A stretch of DNA of 14,667 nucleotides from JABIRQ01 sp963583595. GTDB taxonomy: Bacteria; Pseudomonadota; Alphaproteobacteria; CADEGL01. Location: assembly GCA_963583595.1 (NCBI GenBank), contig CAUZWC010000043.1, forward strand, positions 1 to 14,667. The letters run 5' to 3'. This document shows positions 7,226 to 14,535 of this stretch, piece after piece; the stretch's first letter is position 1, and every line of letters starts with the position of its first letter. The notes below the pieces were generated by a model, which did no database searches, was not told where the DNA came from, and was given only the letters and a program-made list of their open reading frames with translations. A program made the translations under genes and the position numbers.

Positions 7226-7335
7226 CGCAGGACCCTCCGTCTGGCTTCGCGGCCAGGACGGTAGCACGGGGTCATGCTCGGTCAATCGCCGGTGGGAGAA
7301 GGTTCCCCGGTCAGCGGCCGCGCGGCGGCAAATCG

Positions 7336-7413
7336 ACCTGGGGCGGTCGCCTCAGCCCCGAGACGATCAAGATGTTGACGATCTATGTCCACGCCCTCGA
7401 TGGTGGACAGTAG
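7336..7413 (+). pseudogene. ccoP: 3' remnant of ccoP (cbb3 cytochrome oxidase diheme subunit), about 25 codons
   Basis: The frame ending at TAG 7411-7413 reads TWGGRLSPETIKMLTIYV followed by HALDGGQ. This matches the invariant C-terminus of CcoP (WGGRL...IK.L..YVHxLGGG). Everything upstream in this frame is unrelated, and no haem-binding CxxCH motif precedes it, so all but the last ~25 residues are gone. The breakpoint is near 7330-7336, about 110 bases from the start of the divergent acyl-CoA synthetase gene. The following ccoG fragment in the same orientation is the expected operon neighbour, which strengthens the call. Confidence 0.75.
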
Positions 7414-7441
7414 AAGTGCCGGCAGCAGATCGGACGAGATA

Positions 7442-7864
7442 ATGGAGGCCGCAGGCCCGATAAACCTCGCGCGGATGGCGGAGCAGACCGCCAATACCGG
7501 CGGCGAGGTCGAGGTTCTCGATGCCGTATCGACCAGGGCGGGCGGCAAGCAGCCGTTCTGCGCCTCTCTGATCAAGGTCTATCCCAAACGCGTCGGCGGG
7601 CTTTTCCGGCGCATGAAATGGATCGCGCTGACCGTTCTTCTGGGCATCTACTACACCGTGCCTTGGCTGCGCTGGGACCGGGGCCCGGACGCCCCCGACC
7701 AGGCCGTGCTGATCGATATGCTGGCGCGGCGCGCCTATTTCCTGTGGATCGAGATCTGGCCGCCGGAGGTCTATTACATCACCGGGTTGCTGATACTCGG
7801 CGCCTTGGGGCTGTTCTTCGTGACCAGCCTGTTCGGCCGGGTCTGGTGCGGCTTCGCCTGTCCC
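7442..7864 (+). pseudogene. ccoG: 5' part of ccoG/rdxA/fixG (cbb3 oxidase accessory ferredoxin), 3' truncated
   Basis: Intact CcoG is a membrane iron-sulfur protein of about 470-500 residues needed for copper handling in cbb3 oxidase assembly. Only about the first 140 residues remain. Seen: VYPKRVGGLFRRMKWIAL, then LGIYYTVPWLRWDRGPDAPD, QAVLIDMLARRAYFLWIEIW, PPEVYYITGLLILGALGLFF and FGRVWCGFACP. These are the hallmark N-terminal regions, including two membrane segments and the first Cys pair. At about 7862 homology stops and the frame runs into fnr-like DNA read out of frame, ending at TGA 7964-7966. The later membrane segments and both ferredoxin 4Fe-4S motifs are missing. ATG 7442 is chosen because it follows the ccoP stop by 28 bases; ATG 7385 is an alternative that would overlap ccoP. 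It could still be translated as a ~175-residue chimera, but this is unlikely to be functional. Confidence 0.88.
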
Positions 7865-8361
7865 GCTTGCTGCCGGATGGACGCCGCCAGATTACCAGCT
7901 TTCTCTTTCCCGGCGATTTTCTCGACCTCGCCTATGACAAGACTTACACCTTTTCGGCCGAGGTGATCGAGAAGCCCCAGTTTTGCCGCTTCTCGCGCGC
8001 CCATATCGAAACCCTGCTCGACGAGCATCCTCGGATGGAGCGGCGTCTGCTCGGTCTCGCCTCGAACGAACTGGCCACGGCCCAGGATCAGATGGTCCTG
8101 CTGGGCCGCAAGACCGCGCGGGAAAAGCTGGCTTCCTTCCTCATCATGTTGTCGCGGCGGGCCAAAACCCGCAGCCAGCAAGGCAACCCCGTGCATGTGC
8201 CGATGACGCGTACGGATATCGGGGATTATCTCGGGCTGACCATCGAAACCGTCAGCCGTACCTTCACCGCCCGGTGCAAGGCGCAGCTAATCGAACTGGA
8301 GCCCGAACATTCGGTGCGCCTGCTCGATATCGAGGGTCTCGTCGCCATCGCGGGCGACTGA
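7861..8361 (+). pseudogene. 3' part of an Fnr/FixK-type (Crp family) regulator, 5' truncated
   Basis: From 7861, in a different frame from ccoG, homology begins abruptly: RLLPDGRRQITSFLFPGDFL, then the beta-roll end (FSAEVIEKPQFCRFSRAHIE), the dimer helix (ERRLLGLASNELATAQDQMV), and the helix-turn-helix TRTDIGDYLGLTIETVSRTF. About 166 residues remain of an expected ~230-250. The N-terminal part, which in FnrL would carry the iron-sulfur cysteines, is gone. No start codon with a ribosome site exists for this fragment. The stop is at 8359-8361, three bases from the convergent enolase-family gene. FnrL is the usual oxygen-sensing activator of cbb3 operons, and in Rhodobacter fnrL lies close to ccoNOQP-rdxBHIS, so loss of both together is coherent. 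FixK is the alternative family name. Confidence 0.88.
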
Positions 8362-8364
8362 GCG

Positions 8365-9495
8365 TCAATCCACGCGGTAGCGCGCGATCGTCTCTTCGTC
8401 GATCGTTAGGCCCAGGCCCGGCCCCTGAGGCACGGCGACCTTGCCGTCCGGGCCGACCGGGAAGGCCTCGCGCACCATGTTCCAGCGCAGGGGCGAATCG
8501 GCGATCGAATATTCCAGCCATTCCTCGTCCCGATGCTGGGCCAGGAAGGACAGGTTAGTGGCCAGCAGGATATCGCTTTTGTAGCCATGCGGGATGATGC
8601 GCCGGCCCAGCCCATGCGCCATTTCCGCGACCTGCAACATCTCGCTCAGCCCGCCCACCATGGTCGCGTCCGGCTGGGCGATGTCGGCCCGGCCGCGCAC
8701 CAGCATCGCCTCGTATTCGAAGCGGGTGGTCAAGCCCATATCGCCGCCGGTCACGGGAATGCCTTGGCCGGCGATCTCGGCAAAGCCGTCTAGATCGTCC
8801 ATCGGGATCGGCGCCTCGAACCAGAGATAGCCGCTTTCCTTGAGAACCGGCACCACGCCCAGGGCGGCTTCGGCAGTTTTGAAACAGGCGAAGGCGTCGA
8901 ACATCAGGTCGATATCCTTGCCGACATGCGCGCGCGCCAGGGCCAGGACATGGCAGGCATAGTCCACCTCCCGGCCCCAATGAGGGTCCGAGGCGATCTT
9001 GAGGGCCCGAACGCCCGTTTCGAGGCAGGTATCCAGCCGGCGGCGCACCGAATCGTCGGTCTCGCCCAGGCGTGAGGTCGTGACATAGGCTCGCACCCGC
9101 TCCCTTTTGGGTGTCCCCATCAACTCGGCGGCGGTCTTGCCTTCCGCCTTGCCCTTGATGTCCCAGGCCGCGATGTCGATGCCGCTGATAGCATGGATCG
9201 CGGCGCCGCGCCGGCCGTAGTAATGGCTCAAGGCATACATATGGGCCCATAGGGCGGTGGGATCGGTGGGGTCCTGACCCAGGACGATGGATTTGAGACT
9301 CGGCCAGGCGAGGGAGCCCAGGGGCGGATCGATGATCGCCTTCATGATCGCCGGGCTACTGTCGATTTCGGCTATCCCGGTGATGCCGGCATCCGTGTGC
9401 AGGCGGATCAGACAGTTGACAAAGGCACCGTCATACCAATCGCCCTTCGGCATCGGCGCGCGCAGCTCGACGACCTCGACATTGGTGATCTTCAT
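8365..9495 (-). CDS. Mandelate racemase / muconate lactonizing enzyme family protein (enolase superfamily)
   Basis: 376 residues with ATG start and GGGAGA about 8 bases upstream. The superfamily abstracts a proton alpha to a carboxylate using Mg2+; most bacterial members are sugar-acid dehydratases or racemases. Seen: N-terminal capping domain (1-115) ending in HAISGIDIAAWDIKGK, a barrel lysine K166 in ALKIASDP, metal ligands D200 (LMFDAF), E227 (WFEAPIP) and D252 (VTGGDMG), then AQPDATMVGGLSE, and a catalytic-type His303 in IPHGYKSD. The third ligand is Asp in a GGD context rather than the GGE common in the mandelate racemase subgroup. The second barrel strand has a lone K rather than KxK. 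His303 suggests acid-sugar dehydratase-type chemistry, but the substrate is not readable. It converges with the fnr remnant three bases away and is divergent from the glutathione transferase gene. Confidence 0.85.
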   Translation of the reverse strand: MKITNVEVVELRAPMPKGDWYDGAFVNCLIRLHTDAGITGIAEIDSSPAIMKAIIDPPLGSLAWPSLKSIVLGQDPTDPTALWAHMYALSHYYGRRGAAIHAISGIDIAAWDIKGKAEGKTAAELMGTPKRERVRAYVTTSRLGETDDSVRRRLDTCLETGVRALKIASDPHWGREVDYACHVLALARAHVGKDIDLMFDAFACFKTAEAALGVVPVLKESGYLWFEAPIPMDDLDGFAEIAGQGIPVTGGDMGLTTRFEYEAMLVRGRADIAQPDATMVGGLSEMLQVAEMAHGLGRRIIPHGYKSDILLATNLSFLAQHRDEEWLEYSIADSPLRWNMVREAFPVGPDGKVAVPQGPGLGLTIDEETIARYRVD

Positions 9496-9614
9496 TCCGC
9501 CGTCTCCCTATGCCTTGCGATCTCGCGTCGGCGCATCCTATAGCCTGGCGTGTCGGCGCACAGGCCTTCCGTCACACGCCGGAACCGCCCACACTCAGCG
9601 TACCCGGAACGGGA

Positions 9615-9621
9615 AAGGAGG
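9615..9621 (+). promoter_or_regulatory. Strong ribosome binding site AAGGAGG
   Basis: A perfect Shine-Dalgarno sequence 6 bases before ATG 9628. It fixes the start of the glutathione transferase-like gene and rules out the longer reading frame beginning near 9550. Confidence 0.8.
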
Positions 9622-9627
9622 ACTAGG

Positions 9628-10275
9628 ATGTACACGCTCTATTCGGCGCCGATGGCGATCGCCATGGCGCCCCAAGCGGTGCTGGAGGAACTGGGCCAGC
9701 CCTACGACCTGAAGATGGTGGACGTCTATTCCGGGGCGCCGCCGGACTGGTATTGGGAGCTCAACCCTTACGGCCGCGTGCCGACCCTGGTGCAGGGGAA
9801 TTTCGTCCTGTTCGAGGCGGCGGCGATCTGCGTGCATCTCTGCGACCGTCATCCGGAAGCGGGGCTGGCCCCCGCGGTTGGGACGAACGAGCGCGGCTGG
9901 TTCTATCAATGGCTCTCCTTCCTGGCGAGCGCGGTCCATCCCGCCAGCAAGCAGGTCAACTATCCCCATCGCTGCTCGACCGACGAAAGCGATATTCCGG
10001 CCGTGATCCAGGCCGGCGGCAACCTCTGCGACCAAATGTATGCGAGGCTGGAGGAGGCTCTGGACCTGGGTTCCTATCTCCTAGGGGCGACCTTCAGCGC
10101 GGCGGATCTGTACATGGCGACCCTGGCGTCCTGGCGCCCGGCGATCGAGGGTGTGATCGGACGCCCGCTGGCGCCCTTGCCCCGCCTGGAGGACCATCTC
10201 GCGCGCATGACCGAGGACACGGGCTTCGGCCCCGTCCGCGCCCAGCATGAAGCGGCCTGGCGAGAGGTGGGGTAG
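9628..10275 (+). CDS. Glutathione S-transferase-like protein
   Basis: 215 residues, normal family length. N-terminal thioredoxin-like domain: MYTLYSAPMAIAMAPQAVLE with NPYGRVPTL at 46-54 (the cis-proline glutathione-binding loop) and LFEAAAICVHL at 61-71, where the usual E-S-x-A-I glutathione-gamma-glutamyl contact is E-A-A-A-I. The C-terminal helical domain contains the folding motif FSAADLYMATL. Catalytic Ser/Cys/Tyr of the first helix is not clear; S6 in LYSAP is the best candidate. Such proteins conjugate glutathione to electrophiles or act in ring cleavage and isomerisation of aromatic or unsaturated acids. Divergent from the enolase-family gene with a 132-base gap, so the two may share a regulatory region. 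Substrate unknown. Confidence 0.88.
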   Translation: MYTLYSAPMAIAMAPQAVLEELGQPYDLKMVDVYSGAPPDWYWELNPYGRVPTLVQGNFVLFEAAAICVHLCDRHPEAGLAPAVGTNERGWFYQWLSFLASAVHPASKQVNYPHRCSTDESDIPAVIQAGGNLCDQMYARLEEALDLGSYLLGATFSAADLYMATLASWRPAIEGVIGRPLAPLPRLEDHLARMTEDTGFGPVRAQHEAAWREVG

Positions 10276-10294
10276 CCGGCGCGGGGTGCCCGTT

Positions 10295-10400
10295 CATCCT
10301 TCGAGACGCCGCCTTGCGGCGGCTCCTCAGGATGAGATGCCGATTGTCGTTTTAGGACCCTCACCCTGAGGAGGTCGAAGGCCGTCTCGTAGGGTGAGGG
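10295..10400. repeat. Double palindromic intergenic repeat (copy 3)
   Basis: Two units face each other: CATCCTTCGAGACG...CTCCTCAGGATGAG at 10295-10336 and CCTCACCCTGAGGAG...CGTCTCGTAGGGTGAG at about 10360-10398. The left unit contains a perfect hairpin GCCGCC-TTGC-GGCGGC at 10308-10323. It shares the inner architecture of the 5377-5533 element but lacks its TGTTGAAAAA-type terminal repeats. It lies between the convergent 3' ends of the glutathione transferase gene and hisI, so it may also stop transcription, although no T-tract follows the hairpins. Confidence 0.75.
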
Positions 10401-10420
10401 GCCGCCGGGCGCGGAAACCG

Positions 10421-10897
10421 CTAAAGCTTCGTCGGGTTCGGCGCGTCGCCGTAGACCTCTTTCGGGTCGAAGACCTTCTCGGTCTCCTCGTAATGCAGTT
10501 TCACCGACGCCTCGCCGGCTTCGCCTCCCACCTCACCCAGCGGCAAGGAGCGGTAGAAGCAGGAGCGGTAGCCGACATGGCAGCTCGCCCCGCCCTGGAC
10601 GTCGACCCGCAGCCAGACGGCGTCCTGGTCGTCGTCGATGCGCATCTCCACGACCTTCTGCACCAGCCCGCTGGTGGCGCCCTTGTGCCACAGGGCGGCG
10701 CGGCTGCGGCTCCAGTAATGGGCCTCGCCGGTCTCGACCGTGCGGCGCAGGGCTTCCTCGTTCATATAGCCATGCATCAGCAGCTCGCCCGAGCCATGGT
10801 CCGTCGTGACCACCGGGATAAGGCCGCCCTTGTCGAATTTGGGGGCCAGTTCGTCCCCTTCCTCGACCTGTTCCACCGAGATGCGCTTGGCGAACAT
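10421..10897 (-). CDS. hisI: Phosphoribosyl-AMP cyclohydrolase
   Basis: 158 residues; ATG preceded by AAGGAA. HisI opens the purine ring of phosphoribosyl-AMP in histidine synthesis and is a Zn/Mg enzyme. Seen: APKFDKGGLIPVVTTDHGSG, MHGYMNEEAL at 41-50, EAHYWSRSRAALWHKGATSG at 58-77, and GASCHVGYRSCFYR at 103-116 with C106 and C113. The third zinc cysteine found in many HisI proteins (DCD) is Asp89 in DDDQDA. I believe this is a common alphaproteobacterial variant rather than damage. The single-domain form lacks the HisE pyrophosphohydrolase. It is divergent from a CobW-type metallochaperone GTPase, with 118 bases between starts; no Zur-like palindrome was recognised there. Not in a his operon within this window. 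Confidence 0.95.
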   Translation of the reverse strand: MFAKRISVEQVEEGDELAPKFDKGGLIPVVTTDHGSGELLMHGYMNEEALRRTVETGEAHYWSRSRAALWHKGATSGLVQKVVEMRIDDDQDAVWLRVDVQGGASCHVGYRSCFYRSLPLGEVGGEAGEASVKLHYEETEKVFDPKEVYGDAPNPTKL

Positions 10898-11015
10898 GCG
10901 CTGTTCCTTCCGCTGCGAAATGCGGCCGAAACCTAATTCGTCCCGCGCCGCCCGTCCATGCCCCAGAACCCGCGCTCGCGTTGACCGCGCCCGCGCGGAG
11001 GGCTAGAGCAGCGGG

Positions 11016-12092
11016 ATGAGCGATTCGCCGGCAGCCGATCTCGTCCCGATCTCCGTCCTGACCGGATTCCTGGGCAGCGGCAAGACGACCCTGCTGTCCA
11101 GGCTGATCAAGCGCCCTGAATTCTCGCGCACCGCCGTCATCATTAACGAATTCGGCGAAATCTCCCTCGACCATCTGCTGGTCGAAAAGGGCGACGAATC
11201 CGTGGTCCAGCTGCGCGGCGGCTGCCTGTGCTGCGCCATCCGGGGCGATCTGGCGGCGACCATCGAAGACCTCTTTGCCCGCCGCGCGCGCGGCGAGGTC
11301 ACGCATTTCGACCGAATCGTGGTCGAGACCACGGGCCTGGCCGATCCGGCGCCGATCCTCCAGGTCCTGATGGACGATCCCGTGCTGCTGAACCTGATCC
11401 GCCTGGACGGGGTGATCGCCACGGTCGATGCGGTCAACGGCGAGGCGACCCTGGATGCTCATGAGGAGGCGATAAAACAGGCTGCCGTCGCCGACCGCCT
11501 GTTGCTGACCAAGGCCGATCTCGCGAAGGACCCTGCCAGCCGCGCCGATACCGACGCCCTGGCCGTGCGCCTCGCCGCGCTCAATCCCGCTGCGCCCCTG
11601 ATCGAGGCGTCCCACGGCCAGATCGATCCGGCCCTGCTTTTCGACACGGGGCTCTACGATCCCGCGACCAAGACAGCGGATGTCCGCCGCTGGCTGCGCG
11701 ACGAGGCCTATGCCGCCAAGGAGGACGCCGAAGCCGAAGCGGAGCACGGCCACCACCATGACGACGTGAACCGCCACGATTCGCGTATCCGCGCCTTCTG
11801 CATCACCCGCGACCGGCCGGTGCCCGCCGTCGCCCTGATGGTCTTCATGGAGGCGCTGACCGCCCATCGCGGCCCGGACATCCTGCGCGTGAAGGGCATC
11901 GTCAACGTCAAGGAAACGCCCGAACGCCCGGCCGTGATCCACGGCGTCCAGCATGTCTTCCACCCGCTCGCCTGGCTCGAGACCTGGCCCGACGAGGACC
12001 GTCGCACCCGCATCGTCTGCATCACCCGGGATATCGAACGCGAAAGCCTGGAAGGCCTGTTCGATGTCCTTGACCGGGAGACCGGTGGGTAG
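11016..12092 (+). CDS. CobW/COG0523 family GTPase, putative metal chaperone
   Basis: 358 residues. G3E P-loop GTPase with Walker A GFLGSGKTT at 17-25, NEFGE at 44-48, the metal-binding GGCLCC (CxCC) at 68-73, Walker B region VVETTGLADP at 102-111, and base-recognition TKAD at 165-168. A histidine-rich linker (HGHHHDDVNRH, about 244-254) precedes the C-terminal CobW domain, which contains the typical VKGIVNVKE...VIHGVQHVF. The family delivers zinc, cobalt or other metals to client enzymes in a GTP-dependent way. Clients are not readable, but hisI, a zinc enzyme, is its divergent neighbour, and such pairings are known for COG0523. There is no cobalamin gene nearby, so a CobW role in B12 synthesis is not supported. 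The ATG at 11016 has only a weak ribosome site. Confidence 0.92.
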   Translation: MSDSPAADLVPISVLTGFLGSGKTTLLSRLIKRPEFSRTAVIINEFGEISLDHLLVEKGDESVVQLRGGCLCCAIRGDLAATIEDLFARRARGEVTHFDRIVVETTGLADPAPILQVLMDDPVLLNLIRLDGVIATVDAVNGEATLDAHEEAIKQAAVADRLLLTKADLAKDPASRADTDALAVRLAALNPAAPLIEASHGQIDPALLFDTGLYDPATKTADVRRWLRDEAYAAKEDAEAEAEHGHHHDDVNRHDSRIRAFCITRDRPVPAVALMVFMEALTAHRGPDILRVKGIVNVKETPERPAVIHGVQHVFHPLAWLETWPDEDRRTRIVCITRDIERESLEGLFDVLDRETGG

Positions 12093-12150
12093 CTTCCGCT
12101 TGCCGCGGGCCGCGCCCGCCCCTATGAGAGAGCGGGGTTTCGAAATCCTT

Positions 12151-12159
12151 GGAGGAGGA
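12151..12159 (+). promoter_or_regulatory. Ribosome binding site GGAGGAGGA
   Basis: A strong Shine-Dalgarno run 7 bases before ATG 12167. It decides that start over the TTG at 12149, which overlaps the site itself. Confidence 0.8.
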
Positions 12160-12166
12160 ATCGGCC

Positions 12167-12904
12167 ATGGCCGAACGGATCGTGCGCCTAGGGCTGATCT
12201 ATCCCACGGGCGGGGGCGAGTTCGAGTATTACCAGCTTGCCGAAAAGACCGATTACCGCATCCGGCCCATCGTCGTGGCGGCGCGGCTCTACGGCGATGA
12301 TTTCGATCATGATCCGCCGGCGCTCAGCCGCACGGGCCAGCCCGAAAGCCTGTGCCTCACCGCGCGCAGCTTCCTGCCCCTTTCGCCCGATTCGGTCATG
12401 TGGGCCTGCACCAGCGGCAGCTTCATCGACGGTCGCGCCCATGCCGAGCGCCAGGCCGAGGCCCTGACCGAGACGGTGGGCGTGCCCGCGAGCAGCACCT
12501 CTCTCGCCTTCGCCCATGCCATCCAGGCCCTGGGCCTGACCAAGGTCTCCCTGCTCGGCTCCTATATCGAGCCGACGGTCCAGGCTTTCGTCGGTTTCCT
12601 GGGCGAGTTCGGCCTCGACCTCGAAGGAGTCGTTGCCCTGGGCGCGCCGGGCGGGCGGGACGCCTTCCAGTTCAACCGCGAGAAGATGCTGGAGGCCGCC
12701 CGCGCCGTCGACAAGCCGGACTCCCAGGCCATCTTGATTCCCGACACGGCGATGGCCTGCCTGCATCTGGTCGAGCCGCTAGAGGCCGAACTGGGCAAGC
12801 CCGTCCTGACCGCCAATCAGGTCACAATCTGGGAGGGGCTGCGCCTGGCCAAGGCGCTGGAGCCGCTCGAAGGCTACGGTCGCCTCTTCGCCGAAACTGC
12901 TTGA
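12167..12904 (+). CDS. Maleate isomerase / Asp-Glu racemase superfamily protein, second catalytic Cys replaced
   Basis: 245 residues. The superfamily (aspartate/glutamate/hydantoin racemases, maleate cis-trans isomerase, arylmalonate decarboxylase) uses two pseudo-symmetric cysteines, or one in the decarboxylase. Seen: N-terminal RLGLIYPTGGGEFEYY, first Cys81 in WACTSGSFIDG, SLAFAHAIQALGLTKVSLLG, and GKPVLTANQVTIWEGLRLA at 210-228, the family's C-terminal signature. Where the second catalytic cysteine is expected (xSCTxxR) the sequence reads IPDTAMACL, so Asp193 replaces Cys, with Cys198 five residues later. A one-cysteine enzyme of this kind cannot do classical two-base racemisation; isomerisation of a dicarboxylate or a decarboxylation is more plausible. 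The following FAD oxidoreductase is on the same strand 82 bases away and may share its pathway. No signal peptide. Confidence 0.8.
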   Translation: MAERIVRLGLIYPTGGGEFEYYQLAEKTDYRIRPIVVAARLYGDDFDHDPPALSRTGQPESLCLTARSFLPLSPDSVMWACTSGSFIDGRAHAERQAEALTETVGVPASSTSLAFAHAIQALGLTKVSLLGSYIEPTVQAFVGFLGEFGLDLEGVVALGAPGGRDAFQFNREKMLEAARAVDKPDSQAILIPDTAMACLHLVEPLEAELGKPVLTANQVTIWEGLRLAKALEPLEGYGRLFAETA

Positions 12905-12986
12905 TTCTTCTCCTTCGATCCGGTTGCCACGCGGTGGCTTTGGTGCGACTGTTTGGTCGGGTCGCTGGCCCGATTTTGTGGCGGCG

Positions 12987-14369
12987 GTGAGGGTTCAGGA
13001 GAAGCGTATCGCCGGGCACCAGGTCCGAGACTATCCGTATTGGCGCGACCAGACGCCCCTGCGCGCGGTCGGCGAGGACGGGCCGCTGCCCGAGAAGGTC
13101 GATGTCGTCGTGATAGGCGCCGGCTATTCCGGCCTCTCCACGGCGCTTCATCTGGCGCGCGCCGGTCGCGATGTCGTGGTCATCGACCAGGATCGGCCGG
13201 GCGAACACGCCAGCACCCAGAACTTCGGGGCATGCGGCCGGACCATCCGCCACAAATTCACCACCGTGGGCAAGAAGATCGGCCTCCAGAACACGATCCG
13301 CGTCTTCAACGAGGCCCAGGCCTGGCTCGATTACACCGCGGATTTCGTCTCGCGTGAGGGGATCGACTGCGATTTAGCCCGCAACGGCCGGGTCTACGGC
13401 TGTCATACGCCGGAGGCCTACGAGGCCCTGGCCCGCGATCTCGATACCCATCAGAAGCACATGCCTGTCGACTCGGTCATGGTCCCTCGCGCGGAGCAGC
13501 ACAAGGAGGTCTACAGCGACGCCTTCTTCGGCGCTTATGTCCTGCGCGATGTCGGCCTGCTGAATCCGGGTAAGTATTTCGCCGGCCTTCTCGACCTGGC
13601 GCTCGCGGCCGGCGTCCGCGTCTACGGCCGATGCCGGGCCGAGGGCTTCGAACACGGCGGGGAGGGCCATGTGGTGACCACGCCGCGCGGCGCGATCTGG
13701 GCCAAGGAGCTGGTGCTCTGCACCAATGCGGTGACCGGCAAGCACCATCCCCTGTTGCGCCACTTCCGGCGGCGAATCATCCCGATCCATTCCTGGACCC
13801 TCGTCACGGAGCCCTTGGACGAGGCGGTTATCCGAGCCGCCATGCCAAGCGGCCGCATGCAGCTCGAAACCATCCTGCTCTATACCGGCATCCGCGCCAT
13901 CCAGCCCGACGGCCGGGTCCTGATCACGGCGCGACACCTGTTCGACCACCCGAGCGCGGACTCGGCGGCGCGGGCGGTGATCGCCCAGGCGGCCGAGCGG
14001 ATGCCCATGCTGGCGAAGGTGCGCGCCGACTATTGCTGGAACGCGATCTTTACCCTGACCTTCGACTGGTTGCCCCATCTTGGCAGGGACCCGAAGACCG
14101 GCGTGCACTACCTGCTCGGCCTGGTCGGCACCGGGGTGCCGTCCTGCGGCTATTTCGGCTGGAAGCTGGCCAACCGCATTCTGGGTAATGAGGCGGAGGG
14201 CGAGACCGTGTTCGCCGACCGGCCCTTCCCGACCCGGCCGTTCTATTCCGGCAACCCGGGTTTGGCCCTGCCGGTCATGCGCGAATACCACCGCCGGCGC
14301 GACAACGGCGCCTGGCGCCGGGCCCTGGCCAAACACGGCCGCCAACCCGCACCGGTTTCGGCGGGATAG
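12987..14369 (+). CDS. FAD-dependent oxidoreductase (D-amino-acid oxidase / sarcosine dehydrogenase-like family)
   Basis: About 460 residues from GTG 12987; a TTG at 12924 and a GTG at 12978 are alternative starts. The N-terminal segment RIAGHQVRDYPYWRD precedes the FAD Rossmann motif VVVIGAGYSGLSTALHLARA (about 40-59, GxGxxG with acidic strand end VVVID). The ASTQNFGACGR stretch (75-85) is the isoalloxazine-side loop of DAO-type oxidoreductases. Later come ELVLCTNAVTG, a substrate-domain segment, and the C-terminal LLGLVGTGVPSCGYFGWKLA, which matches the second FAD-contact motif of this family. It probably oxidises an N-methyl or primary amino acid, passing electrons to oxygen or a carrier. 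The presence of mgsC and gmaS-like genes elsewhere in the window makes a secondary-amine substrate reasonable but unproven. Frame intact throughout. Confidence 0.85.
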   Translation: MRVQEKRIAGHQVRDYPYWRDQTPLRAVGEDGPLPEKVDVVVIGAGYSGLSTALHLARAGRDVVVIDQDRPGEHASTQNFGACGRTIRHKFTTVGKKIGLQNTIRVFNEAQAWLDYTADFVSREGIDCDLARNGRVYGCHTPEAYEALARDLDTHQKHMPVDSVMVPRAEQHKEVYSDAFFGAYVLRDVGLLNPGKYFAGLLDLALAAGVRVYGRCRAEGFEHGGEGHVVTTPRGAIWAKELVLCTNAVTGKHHPLLRHFRRRIIPIHSWTLVTEPLDEAVIRAAMPSGRMQLETILLYTGIRAIQPDGRVLITARHLFDHPSADSAARAVIAQAAERMPMLAKVRADYCWNAIFTLTFDWLPHLGRDPKTGVHYLLGLVGTGVPSCGYFGWKLANRILGNEAEGETVFADRPFPTRPFYSGNPGLALPVMREYHRRRDNGAWRRALAKHGRQPAPVSAG

Positions 14370-14377
14370 TCGTTCTC

Positions 14378-14535
14378 ATGCCGGATATCCGCACCGAAAG
14401 GATGCGCGCCGACGATATGGCGCTCGCCGTCGACTGGGCGGCGGCCGAGGGCTGGAATTCGGGCCTGGACGACGCAGCCGCTTTCCATGCCGCCGATCCG
14501 GACGGCCATTTCCTGACGCGGATCGACGGCCGGCC
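14378..14535 (+). pseudogene. 5' fragment of a GNAT N-acetyltransferase, 3' truncated
   Basis: Starts 8 bases after the oxidoreductase stop. The N-terminal ~52 residues (IRTERMRADDMALAVDWAAA, EGWNSGLDDAAAFHAADPDG, HFLTRIDGRP) match the opening of a GNAT subfamily in which a second beta-strand and the acetyl-CoA-binding RxxGxG loop should follow. Instead, after GRP the frame runs into antisense deacetylase DNA and stops at 14612-14614. The acetyl-CoA site is missing, so it cannot be active. Breakpoint at or beside GGCCGGCC (14528-14535). Confidence 0.7.

Noticed and set aside
6035..7264. 409-codon plus-strand frame opposite the acyl-CoA synthetase
   Set aside because: Shadow of the real gene; rich in R, G, H and Q with no motifs.
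7365..7382. Possible Fnr box near ATCAAGATGTTGAC upstream of ccoG
   Set aside because: The half-sites face the wrong way compared with TTGAT-N4-ATCAA, and the bases are coding sequence of the ccoP tail.
9550..9627. Upstream extension of the glutathione transferase gene
   Set aside because: The AAGGAGG site at 9615-9621 and the thioredoxin-fold beginning at MYTLYSAP fix the start at 9628.
914..10400. The three dispersed repeats considered as a CRISPR-like array
   Set aside because: The copies are kilobases apart, palindromic and of unequal length, with no spacers and no cas genes.
10533..11963. 476-codon minus-strand frame spanning hisI and the CobW gene
   Set aside because: It overlaps two genes with full family motifs in other frames; the composition is typical of antisense GC-rich translation.
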